DNA of 64,000 nucleotides from Sweltsa coloradensis (Eukaryota; Arthropoda; Insecta; Plecoptera; Chloroperlidae): assembly GCA_024449915.1 (NCBI GenBank), contig JAMZAV010000030.1, forward strand, positions 682,001 through 746,000, given 5' to 3'. Both the position numbers and the translations under genes were made by a program. Shown piece by piece: positions 12,177 through 23,789 of this stretch; the stretch's first letter is position 1, and every line of letters begins with the position of its first letter. A model generated the notes under the pieces. The model was not told the origin of the DNA, made no database searches, and was given only the letters and a program-made list of their open reading frames with translations.

Positions 12177-13378
12177 TGTTTAGGCGGCGGCATTTTACAC
12201 ATCGTCAGTGACGACACTGTCGATACGAGACGAAACGAACACTTAATAATTTAATAAATGGTTTATAGTATCTACATTACGCCTACTACACATGCCGTGT
12301 GTGTGAGGGAGAAACAAGCAAGCTATCCTTCTATGGGCTATCACTCTTGTCGGCGGCAGCGTGTATGGCATGGGTAGCGTGTATGGCATGGATAGTGGTC
12401 ACGTCAGTGTTTACAATGACAAAGGAGAGCGCCAGCGAGCTCTCACTGACAGCGGTCCGGTACCTTAGGCCTAAAGAAAGGGATCCGAGATTTTGCATTT
12501 TTTTCTTTAAGTGGACAAAAGTGCGTCTCGCCGAGAAGTCTGGCGGGACTCTGGACACACAGCTGCAAATCGGTAGGCCTAGGCCTACTGTCTCGCCACA
12601 AGCGGGCACCCTAATTCGAATGAAATGCACGATGCACCCCAAGCAGATAGAGGCCAAACATTTAGGTAGGCCTAGGCTAGCCCTAGAGCCTACAAAAGGA
12701 CCCTAAAAGGGGTATTGCATAGGGACTACACTAAAGTCACTACGTTTACCAATTACCAAAGCACTCGATCTAGTAGGCCTAGGGGCTAGGCATTGGATAC
12801 ACAAAGGCTAGGGCGTAGGAACACCCCCATTTCAAGGTCGTTGGCAAATAGGGCATAGGGTAGGTAGGGCCTTGACCTAGCAAGTGTGACATGTTCTGAC
12901 AAATGGAACAGAATAGGTAGGCTTAGGCATAGAGCCTAGCCTACATGAAACAACCACAATTAAATTGTCGACACATAATATTATGAATAAACGAAAATAA
13001 GGCCTCGCCTACGTGCTTAGCCTGTGCCTACCGAATCTTGTTGCAGCAAGCCGTTCATATCCACGTGACTGTAGCTCCTAGAATATGAATGTCGAATTCT
13101 TAAAGAAATACAATTAAAAACCGAGAGATTGAAAAACTCTCAAGTACAATCTGGTTCACACGTCAGATGAAAGGCAGAAAACTGGCAGACTTCAGAAAGT
13201 ACTTGTCAGACCGGCAATGAGGTCCAAGGTCACAGTAAAATATGCCCAGTCAGGGAAGCCAACAAAAACTAACAAATAAAACAATGCTGCCACTGCCACT
13301 AATCTGTCAATGGCTAACGAGTTTGAAAGTGTGGCGGGAGGTTTATGATAAGTAAAATGTTGTTTTAAATTGTTAATT
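12177..13378. other. CpG-containing stretch without a recognised gene
   Basis: Positions 12180-12560 are richer in CpG than their surroundings and could include a promoter, perhaps of the leftward CYB5R gene, but no first exon could be read. At 12574-12587 the palindrome occurs as the overlapping double TAGGCCTAGGCCTA. Open frames on both strands here look like products of the higher GC content. Confidence 0.35.
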
Positions 13379-13740
13379 AGATGAGCGAAGCAAAGGCTTC
13401 AATAATTTCACTCTGTGCTTTTTATTTTCACTTACGTTACCCCAAGAAAAATAGCTCAGGTGTTTTTTTTTTGTTAGAATTTTAATTTTTTGTCTGTTTG
13501 TTCGCTCTCTACCAGGCAAACGGCATAGGCCTATGCGATGATGAAAATTGGAGGGGACCTTCGAAATCTCTGAACTTAGACCTGCCCCTTTTTTGGGTAT
13601 AATCGATGAAATATTTGTTATGATTTTTTTAACGATTTTTTTCAATTTTTATTGATATATTTTCTTGATTTTTGACAAACGGTTACTCCGATATTGATGA
13701 AACTTGATGGGAACGTTTAAAATCACTGACATTATATAAT
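13379..13740 (-). repeat. GGATGAGC-family repeat, copy 2 (partial)
   Basis: Reverse-oriented copy starting TAGATGAGCGAAGC and including GTTACCCCAAGAAAAATAGC, GAGAGCGAA and the TTTGCC core seen at 6.0 kb. It carries TAGGCCTA at 13526-13533, where the copies at 6060 and 41101 have only TA. Confidence 0.75.
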
Positions 13741-14339
13741 AGCCGGCACTCTTGCCGTTGAGCGGGTCCAAGCTTGGCTCAACTTCTATATCTCACAGCA
13801 TTCACAGCCGAAGACTTTTGAAGGAGAGCTTGGCTGCCGTTTTTTTTTACAAATTTTTGTATTTGGTTGGATATTACATCTTTTTGTTGTTCGTTCGCTA
13901 ACAAGGTGTGAATGATTAAATTTGTTGAGTTCAAAGTTGTTTTTTTTACATTTTTGGGCCCTCGGTCCCCCCAAAGATACCCCTTGAATAAATAAATAAA
14001 TAAATAAATTTTTATTTACAGACTACCCACTCAGTTTATATAACAGATTTTCAGTGGGGGACTTTAAATCAAAGCGCCAAGCCAACCCTGCAGGCCCCGA
14101 CGCAATCGACGAGTGAGCGATAACCAACCAAAGATCGATATTTTTAATAGGGAATATATCAATCAGTGGTATGGACAGTGCGAACACCCGCGATCAACGC
14201 CAGAATCAACAAGGCCGATTCAGAACAACTCTGAAATTTATTATGTGCTTCGTTGCTAGGACGGCTCCAAAGTCACCGTTTACAAACTCCTAAGACAAGA
14301 ACTGATAGACTAGTCCAAATCAGAAGTTAAAAAACTTCT

Positions 14340-14413
14340 GACTTTAGCGGGAATCGAACCCTGGCCCTTCTGCATTGGAAGCAGATACGCTAACAACAAG
14401 ACCAACGCACTAG
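14340..14413 (-). pseudogene. tRNA-Gly(TCC)-like pseudogene, copy 1
   Basis: On the minus strand, GCGTTGGT, a D-loop-like TTAGCGTATCTGC, the anticodon region CTTCCAA and the B box GGTTCGATTCC follow in tRNA order. The 3' side of the acceptor stem does not pair with GCGTTGG, so this is a tRNA-derived relic rather than a working gene. Confidence 0.6.
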
Positions 14414-14593
14414 CATAAGCACTAGATATTTATAATGGTTAAGAGCATGTTTAATTTCAAGCTTGTATACAAATTACTACGCCTGAGTAATTACGCGTTT
14501 TGATTTTGCTAGGACGGCTCCAAAGTCACCGTTTACAAACTCCTAAGACAAGAACTGATAGACTTAAGTCCAAATCAGAAGTTAAAAAACTTC

Positions 14594-14667
14594 TGACTTT
14601 AGCGGGAATCGAACCCTGGCCCTTCTGCAATGGAAGCAGATACGCTAACAACAAGACCAACGCACTA
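14594..14667 (-). pseudogene. tRNA-Gly(TCC)-like pseudogene, copy 2
   Basis: Second copy within the 254-bp tandem unit, with the same B box and TTCC anticodon region and the same broken acceptor stem. Confidence 0.6.
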
Positions 14668-15719
14668 GCATAAGCACTTGATATTTATAATGGTTAAGAG
14701 CATGTTTAATTTTCAAGCTTGTACAAATTACTACGCCTGAGTAATTACGCGTTTTTGATTTTGATTTTGATTTTCCCCGGTCCCAATTGCCCGGTTTTTG
14801 TTATATGAGGTACATCTGAGTGTGGCCCAAGTTTCAAAGTTCTAAGATGAACCGTTTTCTCGTATAGCGTATTATTCATAAGAGTACGGAATTACCTACT
14901 TTTGATAATTTTGTTTTTTTTTTCGGTACCCGTTAACCAATTTTGCTTTCCATATTCAAAAGTGATAAAGAATGAGAGATATCAAAATGTATTCTACGTT
15001 TGAAAAAATCTCAGTTGTAGCGTTTTCTTTGAATGATTCATTTCTTAAAGTTCAGATATGTTTTTTGTCATTTTTGGGCCCATGGTCATCCCAAATTTAG
15101 CCCCTTGTGTTTTGGACGCAAGATATTTATAATGGTTAATAGCATGTTAAAATTCAAGTTTGTACAAATTACCACGCCTTGGTAATTACGCGTTTTGATT
15201 ATCATCCAAATTTTGATTTTCTCCGGTCCCTGTTACCCGATTTTGATTTTGAAAACAAAAGGCACTGCGTCTGAAATACACCTAAGTGTGGTCCAAGTTT
15301 CATAGTTCTAAGATTTACCGTTTTCTCTGTAGGCTAAAGAAATCTCCGCGGAGAACTCCTAGCCAGCCAGCCACCCACCCACCCACCCCCCAACCACCAG
15401 CCAGCCTTAAGAGGATTGGGTGCGATTTAAATAGCACTCCATCGTGCCATGTGCAGTACTTTCGTACTTTTCAAACTACGGACAGGGTAATCATTATTTT
15501 TTCATTCTGTTTTTTTCCTCTGATAGATAACTAAATTCTTATTTCTCGTACATAGCCCTTTTGTTCATTTAAGTCATAACATTTCCCCCCGAGTCCTCAA
15601 AGTCCATAGAAATGTTCATTTCCGGTCAAAGTTTACTGCTCTTGTGTGACCAAAGGGAAGTAAATTTGGGAAATCAGGCCATGTACGTAGAATAACAGTT
15701 CATTTCTGAGTAAAATAAA

Positions 15720-16490
15720 AAAAACATATTTCAAATCGGACGAAAAATGTAGACGTAGTTTGAAAAGTACGAACGCCATGCAAAGCACACTTTTGGCTCC
15801 ATTTGGTGGCGCTCTCTAGTGTTATTCGATCGTGTCTGTTTCGAAGCAAGTAGGGGAGGTAAAGTGGGCAGGATCTGGACACCGGATGTGCTTGTCATCA
15901 GATTACATAAACACAATCTGCTATTTTGAGGTTTGCTTACAGCTTTTTACATCGTTGTAAGAATTCTATAATATTCGCTATCAGAAATTATTGACCATGA
16001 TTATTGTTGTTCAACATCACTATTATTGCCATTATGCTATTCGGACTACGAGTGGTGATGGACGAGAGTGAAGAACAATTACAGATAACCTATGCCTTGT
16101 GCGGGATTCGAATCCGCGTCCTCCTAGTGTAATTTGCCAGCGTCCCAATACTATTATAATATGTGCGAGTGCGACCGCGGACGATATCAGAATTTGAGAC
16201 TGTCTAAATATGTATATCGCGTTCTTTATTTAGTAGATTTTGATTCTCCGCAATGTCCGCGTTGTAAGAGCTAAGCAAATATTGTTTGTTTTCGATTAGT
16301 AAGTTATTATATTGTATATAGTACCAAAATGAACCTTTATTCTATTTTCTAGATATCGTGTAGCGTTCTTTCAGCACGATAAAGAAAATAACATCGTTTG
16401 CTAAAGTACGGTAGTCGGGTCGGGCCTTTCGACCGGTCATATTCATAGGACAGAAATTACCCATCGTCTATATACCTATGGTTGAATTTT
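15720..16490. repeat. Duplicated segment, copy 1 (pair at 17020-17660)
   Basis: Shares with 17020-17660, in the same order, GTAGACGTAGTTT or GCAGACGTAGTTT, TTTGGCTCCATTT, AACAATCTGCTATTTTGAGG, a reverse tRNA-like B box (GGATTCGAATCC) and the tail CATATTCATAGGACAGA or CATATCTATAGGACAGA. A third fragment with CTATTCGAGACGATGAGT occurs near 28905. This is a dispersed repeat with a tRNA-like module. Confidence 0.75.
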
Positions 16491-16544
16491 TATTACAGAA
16501 TATTTCATTTCATTACTCTGGGGGCAAGCAAGTCTGCCAAGTAA

Positions 16545-16617
16545 TGTTTGTGGCTTGTTGGTCCAAAGGATAGCGTCCCTGCTTCCATAGCAGAAGGTCG
16601 CTGGTTCGATTTCCGAC
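16545..16617 (+). pseudogene. tRNA-like sequence
   Basis: TGGTCCAAAGGATAGCG resembles an A box, CTGCTTCCATAGCAG an anticodon arm and GGTTCGATTTCC a B box. The acceptor ends do not pair convincingly, so I call it a tRNA-derived relic. Confidence 0.4.
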
Positions 16618-17019
16618 TTGAATCAACCCATAATCTATGGGTATAGGGTATCGCATTACATCCACTGAGAGTGTGGCTTTGAAACCGTCTTTGCATGAAG
16701 CACATGTTGTTTATGGTTGTTCCGAAGTAGTTATGTCTATGCTGACTCATCCGCGGAGAATCATGGCCATCTGTGAACTACGATTTCAAATGTCCCGATT
16801 ATTTCGCCAATCGATGTTATCGTCGGTTCGGATCGCTTTAATTGAAGTCCCTCACTGAAATGAGATCTTTGACTGGGTGGGAAGACTCACGTTGTTTGCA
16901 ATTATGATATGGATATTTTTTTATCCTGCATTGTAACAATAGGGAATTTGCATTAGTTCCTGATATCGGTAAAAGTATGTGCAATGTAAAGATATTCCTC
17001 TAAAAATGATATAAACTTG

Positions 17020-17660
17020 GATTGACACAAATTATTTCAATCGGAAGAAAAATGCAGACGTAGTTTCAAGTTTGAAAGGACGTACACGCTTGCAAAATAC
17101 ATGTTTGGCTCCATTTTTGGCGGGATCTAGATAACGGATGTGCTCGACATCAGATTACATAAAAACAATCTGCTATTTTGAGGTTTGCTTACTGGTCACA
17201 GCTTTTCAATCGTTGCCGAAATAATTCCATTATATTCGATATCAAAATTAATGATAGTGATTATTGTTGTTGTAAAACGTCCTTATTATTGCAAGTTTGC
17301 TATTCGAGACGATGAGTAAATGAAGATGAGTGTGAAAGACAATTACAAAAAACAGTTCCTTGTGCAGGATTCGAATCCGCGTCCTCCTATAGAGAAATTC
17401 GCCAGCGTCACAATAATCCACCGCGGACGGCATCAGAAATTTGGGTTGCCTACACTTATTATGTATATCGTATTATGTTGATTTCTATGATGATGATGAT
17501 GATGATGATGATTTCTAAACTACTATACTTACTATTTCTATTTGAAGATATAGTGATAGCGATCTTTCATCATGATATGTGCAAGAAAAGTAAAATCGTT
17601 TGTTTATAGGGCTCGGCTGTCAAAGTCATTTGGTCATATCTATAGGACAGACATCTCGAG
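17020..17660. repeat. Duplicated segment, copy 2
   Basis: Partner of 15720-16490, diverged by substitutions and small indels. A (GAT)n microsatellite lies inside at 17487-17512 and is absent from copy 1. Confidence 0.75.
17487..17512. repeat. (GAT)n microsatellite
   Basis: Uninterrupted GAT units, about eight copies. Confidence 0.9.
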
Positions 17661-20600
17661 AATTATTGCCATATAAATTAGACGTAATGTACGACTATAC
17701 TATTAGGTCCGAGATTAGGTCTACGATTTCTCGCTGATGTAGGCCTAGTTGAAAATATATTTTATTTTATGACACACTATATACATTTTTAAGTTGATCC
17801 GATTTAATCTTGTTGATTCCTGGCGTCTCCTCGGGTGAATCGTGTCCAACTAGTTCGGACGCGTTTCTTAATTTTTAATGCCGATCTTTCGTTGGGCAGT
17901 GAATCACTCGTCGGTGCCCACTGAAAATCAGTTTGTCGTTGTTACTGATAAGGTAGACTGTCAACACGATATAAATTATGTTATGTATTTTCTGGCATTT
18001 ATGTTTTTTTTTTTTTTCTGGCCTTAGGCCTATGAAAACAATGAATCACATCTTAGCAAAAGCATTGACGCCGTGAAAGTGAGCACGAGCCCTTGGGTCC
18101 GCTCTTGACGACCTAAATCGTTATCCGCGGTTAAAACGTCTTATTCTTGTTCCTGACATCAAGACGAGTCTTTTTATACCCATTTCTTTGTGTCCTGCAA
18201 ATAACATTTACGTAATTCACATCAATAGTTACGTAGATATATAAGCAAAATAGTTCAGTGTGTAGTACAACAGCGTGTCCTTGACCGGCGATCTCATGCG
18301 CTCATCGCCACTTACTGCACATGGCCGATAGTTTCGAACAATGTCACACACAATGTAATTGTCAGATCATGGAGTTATAAATAGTACTGTCGTTGGTCAG
18401 ATATTACTCTGTGCATAGCGTTTGTTACTGAAAGTATCTTATTTTATACCACTGAGTGAAACATATCTTATTTATTTTGATTGCTGATCATACTACCTAT
18501 TTATGAATAAGATTGTCATTGGCCGGCTGTTTTCTGATTGCGCTCACATAGATACTAAAATACCTTACTAAATCATAAAATGTCACCCACAGCGAGCTGT
18601 GATTGTTTTGTGGACTACAGAAGGCAGCATACGTCGCATATTGTTGTTTATAAAAAAACAAGTGAATAAAATTACTTGGTGATTGACTTTGGAAATAGCT
18701 TCGTGACAATGATCAGTGAAAGTGATTGTAAATAATTTCTGTATTAGTTACAAGTTTTGGAATAACATCGTCACAAACAAAAGCACTCATATATAATGTG
18801 ACTGCAATTTTTCGTTAAGTTTTTGGTCTCAAGATTTTGGAAATCAATAATATTGTCAATTAAATTACACGACCCGCGAGGTGTAGGCCTCTAACTTGGA
18901 ATGAGGATGCGCTCAGGGAGGATTTATATGAACAATGCCCATTAATCTAGGGGGGGGGGGCACCTCTAGTTTAAAGTTACAACAATGTTTGTGACCCCGA
19001 CGGAATTGGAAAACTTAGCGCATGTTCATAATATTTTACTCGAATGAATAACAGATGGTAGTACTAGTTAGTATATTTCTCAATTTCATTTAATTAGGAT
19101 CACTCCCGTATGTGTAATTTCTGGGTTGATTTAGGCCTAATAAAATGGTGGTAACGCACATTTTCGGCTCAAATCGTAGTTGCCTTGCTAATTTCATTGA
19201 GATTTCGAACGCCGAACGTCTTGGACAAGCGCTCTTATCGTATGTACCACATCTAACGGCGTGACGTGTTATAAATTAACATAATATTAATGACATAAGT
19301 TTTAAACATTTGACTCCTAGCTTTGACCTGCCATTCGCGTCAATGTGGTTGGTACAATGGTACCTTCGTCGGCGCTCGTCGGGAAGCTTCTGTACTTACC
19401 AATGTCAGTTTCGGAATTTATTGCGGCAACTTGCGACAATATAATTATGTACAATCTGTCCTGCATAATAACTTCTAGCAAAAATACTCCGATTCATAAT
19501 TTATTCTTGAATCGCCCTGTTGATAAAAGTGTATTATTCAGTACAATACTGGTTGATTTATTAATCTTCTACACTACACTCCTACCTTTCTAGGACATCT
19601 AGCTTTAGTGTGTGAATCGAATCTTGTCCCGTGGGTAGGCCTACACTGCTTTGTGACCTGCCGTGCTGTAATTCGCAGAAAAATTATATTATTATATTAG
19701 GCTGAGCAGCCCTACTTATTGCACAATACCAAATGCGTTTTTTTTATTATAATAACAATTGCGTTTTTAGTTTCATTTAGTTATTTAACCGGAAATTTAC
19801 TATCATATTCCTACGTCATTCATTGGAGTCTTTTTCATCCTACGAGCTCAAGACAGCCCAAATAAAATATTATGCATTTCGTTGTTTCTGGAGAGACACA
19901 AATTTGGATAACTTACCAATTACCGTGTTCAATATCAATTAAAAATGATATTAAATTGGTATGTTATTCATTACAATTTACAACTATAAAAATATGAAAA
20001 TAACTTTAGGATGAGGATAAACACTGCTAGAATATCCATCTTCGCATCTATGCAGGTTTGTGGCAATGGGGTTGACCTTGGCAGAACGTTGTAGCCAGTC
20101 GGCATTAAATCATGTCGAGCTGTCTATCTGTGCATTACCCCTCTCGCGGCTGGCGGCTAGTGCCATATTTTTATGCAGAAAAATCGAAGTGGGGATAAAT
20201 ATGTTCACGCCTTTCCCTCCCCCGTCCTTCACCCCGCAAGATTGTAAATTTCCAACAATAAGTTCCTTCGGGTGGTTATAAACCTCTTAAGGAATTTGAC
20301 GATGTTGAGAGCCTTTTTTAACACAGAACGAGTTGTCGGATCGGGTTGATTTTTTTTTTGGTATGTCATGGACCACATACCAGGTCATATACCGAGTTTC
20401 AAGATTGTAACTCTTTCGGGGCGGCGTGTGCAGATAGCTGAAAACCCCCCAACTCTGGTAGCTGTATATAGGGCAGGAATTCGTGTCGCCTAAGCATCGC
20501 ATCGCTTGTCTGCCGGGCGACGACCGTCGCCCTAGATATATACAGTATGTAAAACTTTACCATTTACGGTTGTATCCCAGGCATCATTGAAACTCATTTG

Positions 20601-20840
20601 AAACCTGATTTTAAAAAAATTAACTTACAATTTAAGCGATTTAATGAAACATTTCACTCTTTAATTAGCTGCATTCATCAGCAGCAGAGGTGAAAACATA
20701 ATCTTTGGCAAAAAGTGTTGTCGACCTCAGCCCTTCAGGTGGTGCTTTATGATCTGTATTTTTCCGTCAACTTTTCTCCAATCTAAACTAAACTAGACAG
20801 ACGTTTTCCACACTTCGTGAAAAAGTATGAAGCCCATTAT
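17661..20840. other. No gene recognised
   Basis: Mostly unique-looking AT-rich DNA with scattered TAGGCCTA (near 17741, 18025, 19132 and 19636) and a G-run near 18951. The open frames at 19345 and 20060 show no domain, splice-site support or repeat of known type. Confidence 0.45.
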
Positions 20841-21300
20841 TTAAAGTTATGAAGAAAATAACAACAATAATAAAATGTCATCATCAGTATCCACCACCGT
20901 TTCCTGCTTCTGGCAGGGTCAGCTTAGGTTTGGCAACAAATTTTTTCCACTTCTTTCTATCCTCCCACAATCGTATCTCTTCCTCATCTTCCCAGCTCTC
21001 TCCTCTTGCCTCCAAGTCTTCTGCTATGATGTCCTTCCATCTCTTCCTGGGTCTACCCCGTCTTCTTCTTCCTTCTTCAATCCTTCTTTCAAACATTTTC
21101 TTGGGCATCCTATTTTCCCCCATTCGTTTCATATGTCCATACCATCTCAACCTTGTTCTTCCTATTCTGTCACTTAACTTTTCTACTCCTAGCATTTCTC
21201 TAATGTCCGTGTTTCTTATTCTATCCCTTCTCGTCTTGCCCACTGTGCTTATCTCTGCCGCCTGCATCTGACTCTCCTCTCGATCTCCCATGAATGACAA
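20838..21300 (-). mobile_element. 3' end of a LINE (reverse transcriptase C-terminal tail)
   Basis: A minus-strand frame (21300-20884, up to 138 residues) contains KTRRDRIRNTDIREMLGV, then RTRLRWYGHMKRM and RRRGRPRKRWKD. This is the conserved tail after the reverse transcriptase domain in many non-LTR retrotransposons. It is followed by GGATACTGATGATGACA and an AT-rich simple tail at 20838-20880, as at LINE 3' ends. The upstream polymerase is absent, so it is a 5'-truncated dead copy. Orientation matches the adjacent glycosyltransferase. Confidence 0.85.
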
Positions 21301-21937
21301 ATAATATTAAGAAATATATTTATTAATAAATAAATTAATAAATTAATTAATAAATTAATAAATATTATAAAATGTATAAAGAAAAACAACACAACAAAAT
21401 TCTACTAAAGTACAGCAACACAACAAGTCAAGATTTACATTAGGCATAAAATTAATCAGCTAATGCCAATGCGCATTTAATAGTCATGTGGTCAACATAA
21501 GAGACAAGACATAGGCCTAAGACATAAAGGTTGGGTTGCCTCACTTTGAATAGTCATAGGCCCCTCACTATATAGACCTCACTTTGCATATAACCGTGTA
21601 CAATCTTATCACATCATACTTTGATCTTGCCATACGGTATCACTCAGGTATTGGCCTTCTTTTGCTGTAACTGTAAAATAACTGGTGCAGACTCTTAACT
21701 GGTGATTCCATACGATATCGGGTTTAACTTTGCAAGTGAAATTAGGCCCAGGCCTATCTTTGAAGATGTCTTTTAATATTGTTAGGCCTATCATTGACGT
21801 CTGCGAAAACAAAATGGATGCGCCGGACTTGGCCAAGTTATAAAGTTTATAGCTTACTTTAGCTTAATGGTAACTCATTTGGTTCTGCTAACTCAATGGC
21901 GTCATTTCTCATCGATGCCTGGTAATTCAGTGTCTTC
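21301..21937. other. AT-rich spacer between the LINE tail and GT31
   Basis: Contains (ATTA/AATA)n low-complexity DNA at 21310-21370 and two TAGGCCTA copies. It probably holds the GT31 3' untranslated region. No gene was recognised. Confidence 0.45.
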
Positions 21938-22738
21938 CTACTGCTTCTCCTCATAAGAATAGTCTTCTTCTTCTCTTTTAGATTGAACTAATCTTTTCCT
22001 CCGAGACATCCCTGTCACTTTAGAATTGTGCCTCCTGTGTCGTACATGCTCAAATATTTTCATAAAGTGTATCCTTCTGATTCCTTCCCTCTCCGCCACG
22101 ATGCCGGTAAAGAAGGCGTCTTCTATCGGTATGTAGGGGTACGTCAAGGCCGCGCTGTAGAGCCTCGAGGGCACGTCTGACGTCATCAAGTACACTGCGC
22201 CGTACAAGTAAGGTGGCCACTTCTCCCCAGGATATTCCTCCTCGGAAACGTAGTTAATGTGCCCGATTTGCCTCTGCACGCTTTTATATAACCCCATTCG
22301 GCCATAAATTACGTTTTGATTGTCAATCCTTTTCTCGACAAATTTAAGTAACTTTTCGACATCAATTAACACATCGTCGTCGACTTTAAGAATGTAAGGT
22401 GCCTTGGAGCAGTAGGTTTGAAACCATTCTAACATAGACATGACTTTTAAAGGGAGATTTCTATAACCTTCGACATTTCTATTAATGATTATATCATTGT
22501 ACAATGCACTCTCTTCTCCGACTGATTTTGCAATGATTGGGTCTTGTGTTTGGCCGAGCAGGAAAGCGATGGGAATGTGGTGCTGACGAGCAAATATAAA
22601 ATACATTCGAGTGTTGCGTAGTTGTTGTCTGCGCTTGGTGTGAAGTGGATCACATATGATAATGATCACCACTGCGGCGAGAGAACCATCTTCGGGACAA
22701 AGCTCGGGATGAGCGACTTCGAATCCAGGTTGATGCAA
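21938..22738 (-). CDS. Beta-1,3-glycosyltransferase (GT31), catalytic part
   Basis: Golgi enzyme expected to transfer galactose or N-acetylglucosamine in beta-1,3 linkage onto glycans. Counting from 22738, the visible GT31 landmarks are IPIAFLLG (55-62), EESALYNDII (76-84), YRNLPLKVMSMLEW (92-105), the metal-binding KVDDD (118-122), WPPYLYGAVYLMTSD (174-188) and the ED motif in EDAFFTG (206-212). It ends in a charged tail and a stop at 21938. The frame is open upstream to about 22835 and includes an NST sequon. The amino-terminal anchor lies just upstream in another frame (22777-23070). The acceptor sugar cannot be assigned. Confidence 0.88.
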   Translation of the reverse strand: MHQPGFEVAHPELCPEDGSLAAVVIIIICDPLHTKRRQQLRNTRMYFIFARQHHIPIAFLLGQTQDPIIAKSVGEESALYNDIIINRNVEGYRNLPLKVMSMLEWFQTYCSKAPYILKVDDDVLIDVEKLLKFVEKRIDNQNVIYGRMGLYKSVQRQIGHINYVSEEEYPGEKWPPYLYGAVYLMTSDVPSRLYSAALTYPYIPIEDAFFTGIVAEREGIRRIHFMKIFEHVRHRRHNSKVTGMSRRKRLVQSKREEEDYSYEEKQ

Positions 22739-22776
22739 CTGCTTGAATGTCTTGGCCTTGTGAATTGATGTGCTGT

Positions 22777-23070
22777 TTACCTCAGATTGCCGTGGTCGTG
22801 GGGGTGGGGTGATGCTATTGTTGTTGTTGTAAACGTAGGCCTACTCTGCCTAACTGCAGTTGTGAATGGAGCAATCAAACTAGGTCTAGGCCCCCTACTA
22901 CTTGGCACCTTTTCCAAAGTCACCGGATTGAAAATGATTACCGGTACCGGTACGTTTGATCGTCTAAAGTCAATTAAAAACCACATTATCCAAAGAAGAA
23001 AATAACACGCTGTCACTGTCATACATAGCTTAGCGAATGCGATTTTTCTTCGGTAAAACCAAATATACAT
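22777..23070 (-). CDS. GT31 amino-terminal signal anchor, frame-shifted from the catalytic part
   Basis: The frame starts at ATG (23070). It has a short basic cytoplasmic segment (YRRK), one transmembrane helix (LCMTVTACYFLLWIMWFLI) and a Thr/Pro-rich stem, the type II layout of Golgi glycosyltransferases. It ends at TAA (22777) in a different frame from the catalytic part. The two frames overlap and are both open from about 22777 to 22835. Either a one-base indel (the region has a C-rich run near 22800) or a very short intron separates them. TAGGCCTA at 22836-22843 lies inside this frame and adds two codons without shifting it. Confidence 0.65.
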   Translation of the reverse strand: MYIWFYRRKIAFAKLCMTVTACYFLLWIMWFLIDFRRSNVPVPVIIFNPVTLEKVPSSRGPRPSLIAPFTTAVRQSRPTFTTTTIASPHPHDHGNLR

Positions 23071-23789
23071 ACCGAGGCTGCTACTATTATACTTTTTAGA
23101 TCAATATTGCTGATACCAAATACGCACACCATAAAATAGAAAGTTAGAATGTACCGTACGTATTGTCTTCCCACAGTTCGTTTTGTGAAGAAAATCCGAA
23201 TAACAATAACAATAATGTAGTATCTATGGTCACAGCCAACTATACATTACTTTTCCCAAGTATCTTTGTAAGAATAAGCTATCGTGCTGTTTTTAATGTC
23301 ACTATCTCTCCTTGTACAAAAGCAAGAGCCGATGAACTGAGAAACTAAAATATTTTCTGAAATGTTGTAGCACACCAAACCATTTTGTGTTGGGGTGTAC
23401 CGGTATCTAGATACTCAGTCTAGATACATTTGGTTCACCTTTACGTACCCAAATACAAATAATAGATTGTACTTGTTCCTTTTTATTGTATATCTCCAGC
23501 ATGTTCAGATACAAAAATACAAGCGGTTTAAAAATATCATTGTTTGTAGAAAAGTGTTTTTCTAGGTATGACAGATTCTGAATTTGAGATACTAGTTTAT
23601 CATTATATCTAAATTATTAAATTATTAAAAAGAAAAGCACGACAGAACTAATATTTTAAAAAAAGTCGTATGTACCTTATATAAAACTCATGACTACTAT
23701 TTATTACTTATTCTGTGAATCTATTGGTTTGGTAGATAGATCTCACGTTGCAAGTGGAATAACATAAGAATTACACCTGGCAGTGGCAC
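23071..23789. other. Region upstream of GT31, no gene recognised
   Basis: AT-rich, no repeats recognised. It should include the promoter of the leftward glycosyltransferase, but no specific element can be supported. Confidence 0.4.

Larger units (their letters stand above)
14254..14762. repeat. 254-bp tandem duplication containing a tRNA-like segment
   Basis: GCTAGGACGGCTCCAAAGTC begins at 14254 and again at 14508, and the two units are nearly identical. A third partial unit (GATATTTATAATGGTTAA through TAATTACGCGTTTTGATT) lies at 15118-15205. Each full unit carries a reverse-strand tRNA-like segment. Confidence 0.88.

Noticed and set aside
12299..12706. 135-codon frame in the CpG-rich stretch
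   Set aside because: No domain, contains the inserted TAGGCCTA doublet, and an equally long frame exists on the other strand.
14254..17512. CRISPR-like or satellite array
   Set aside because: Repeats are few, long and contain tRNA-like heads; there are no regular spacers and the genome is eukaryotic.
19345..19593. 82-codon frame with hydrophobic content
   Set aside because: No start context, splice sites or homology evident; frames of this length are common in the window.
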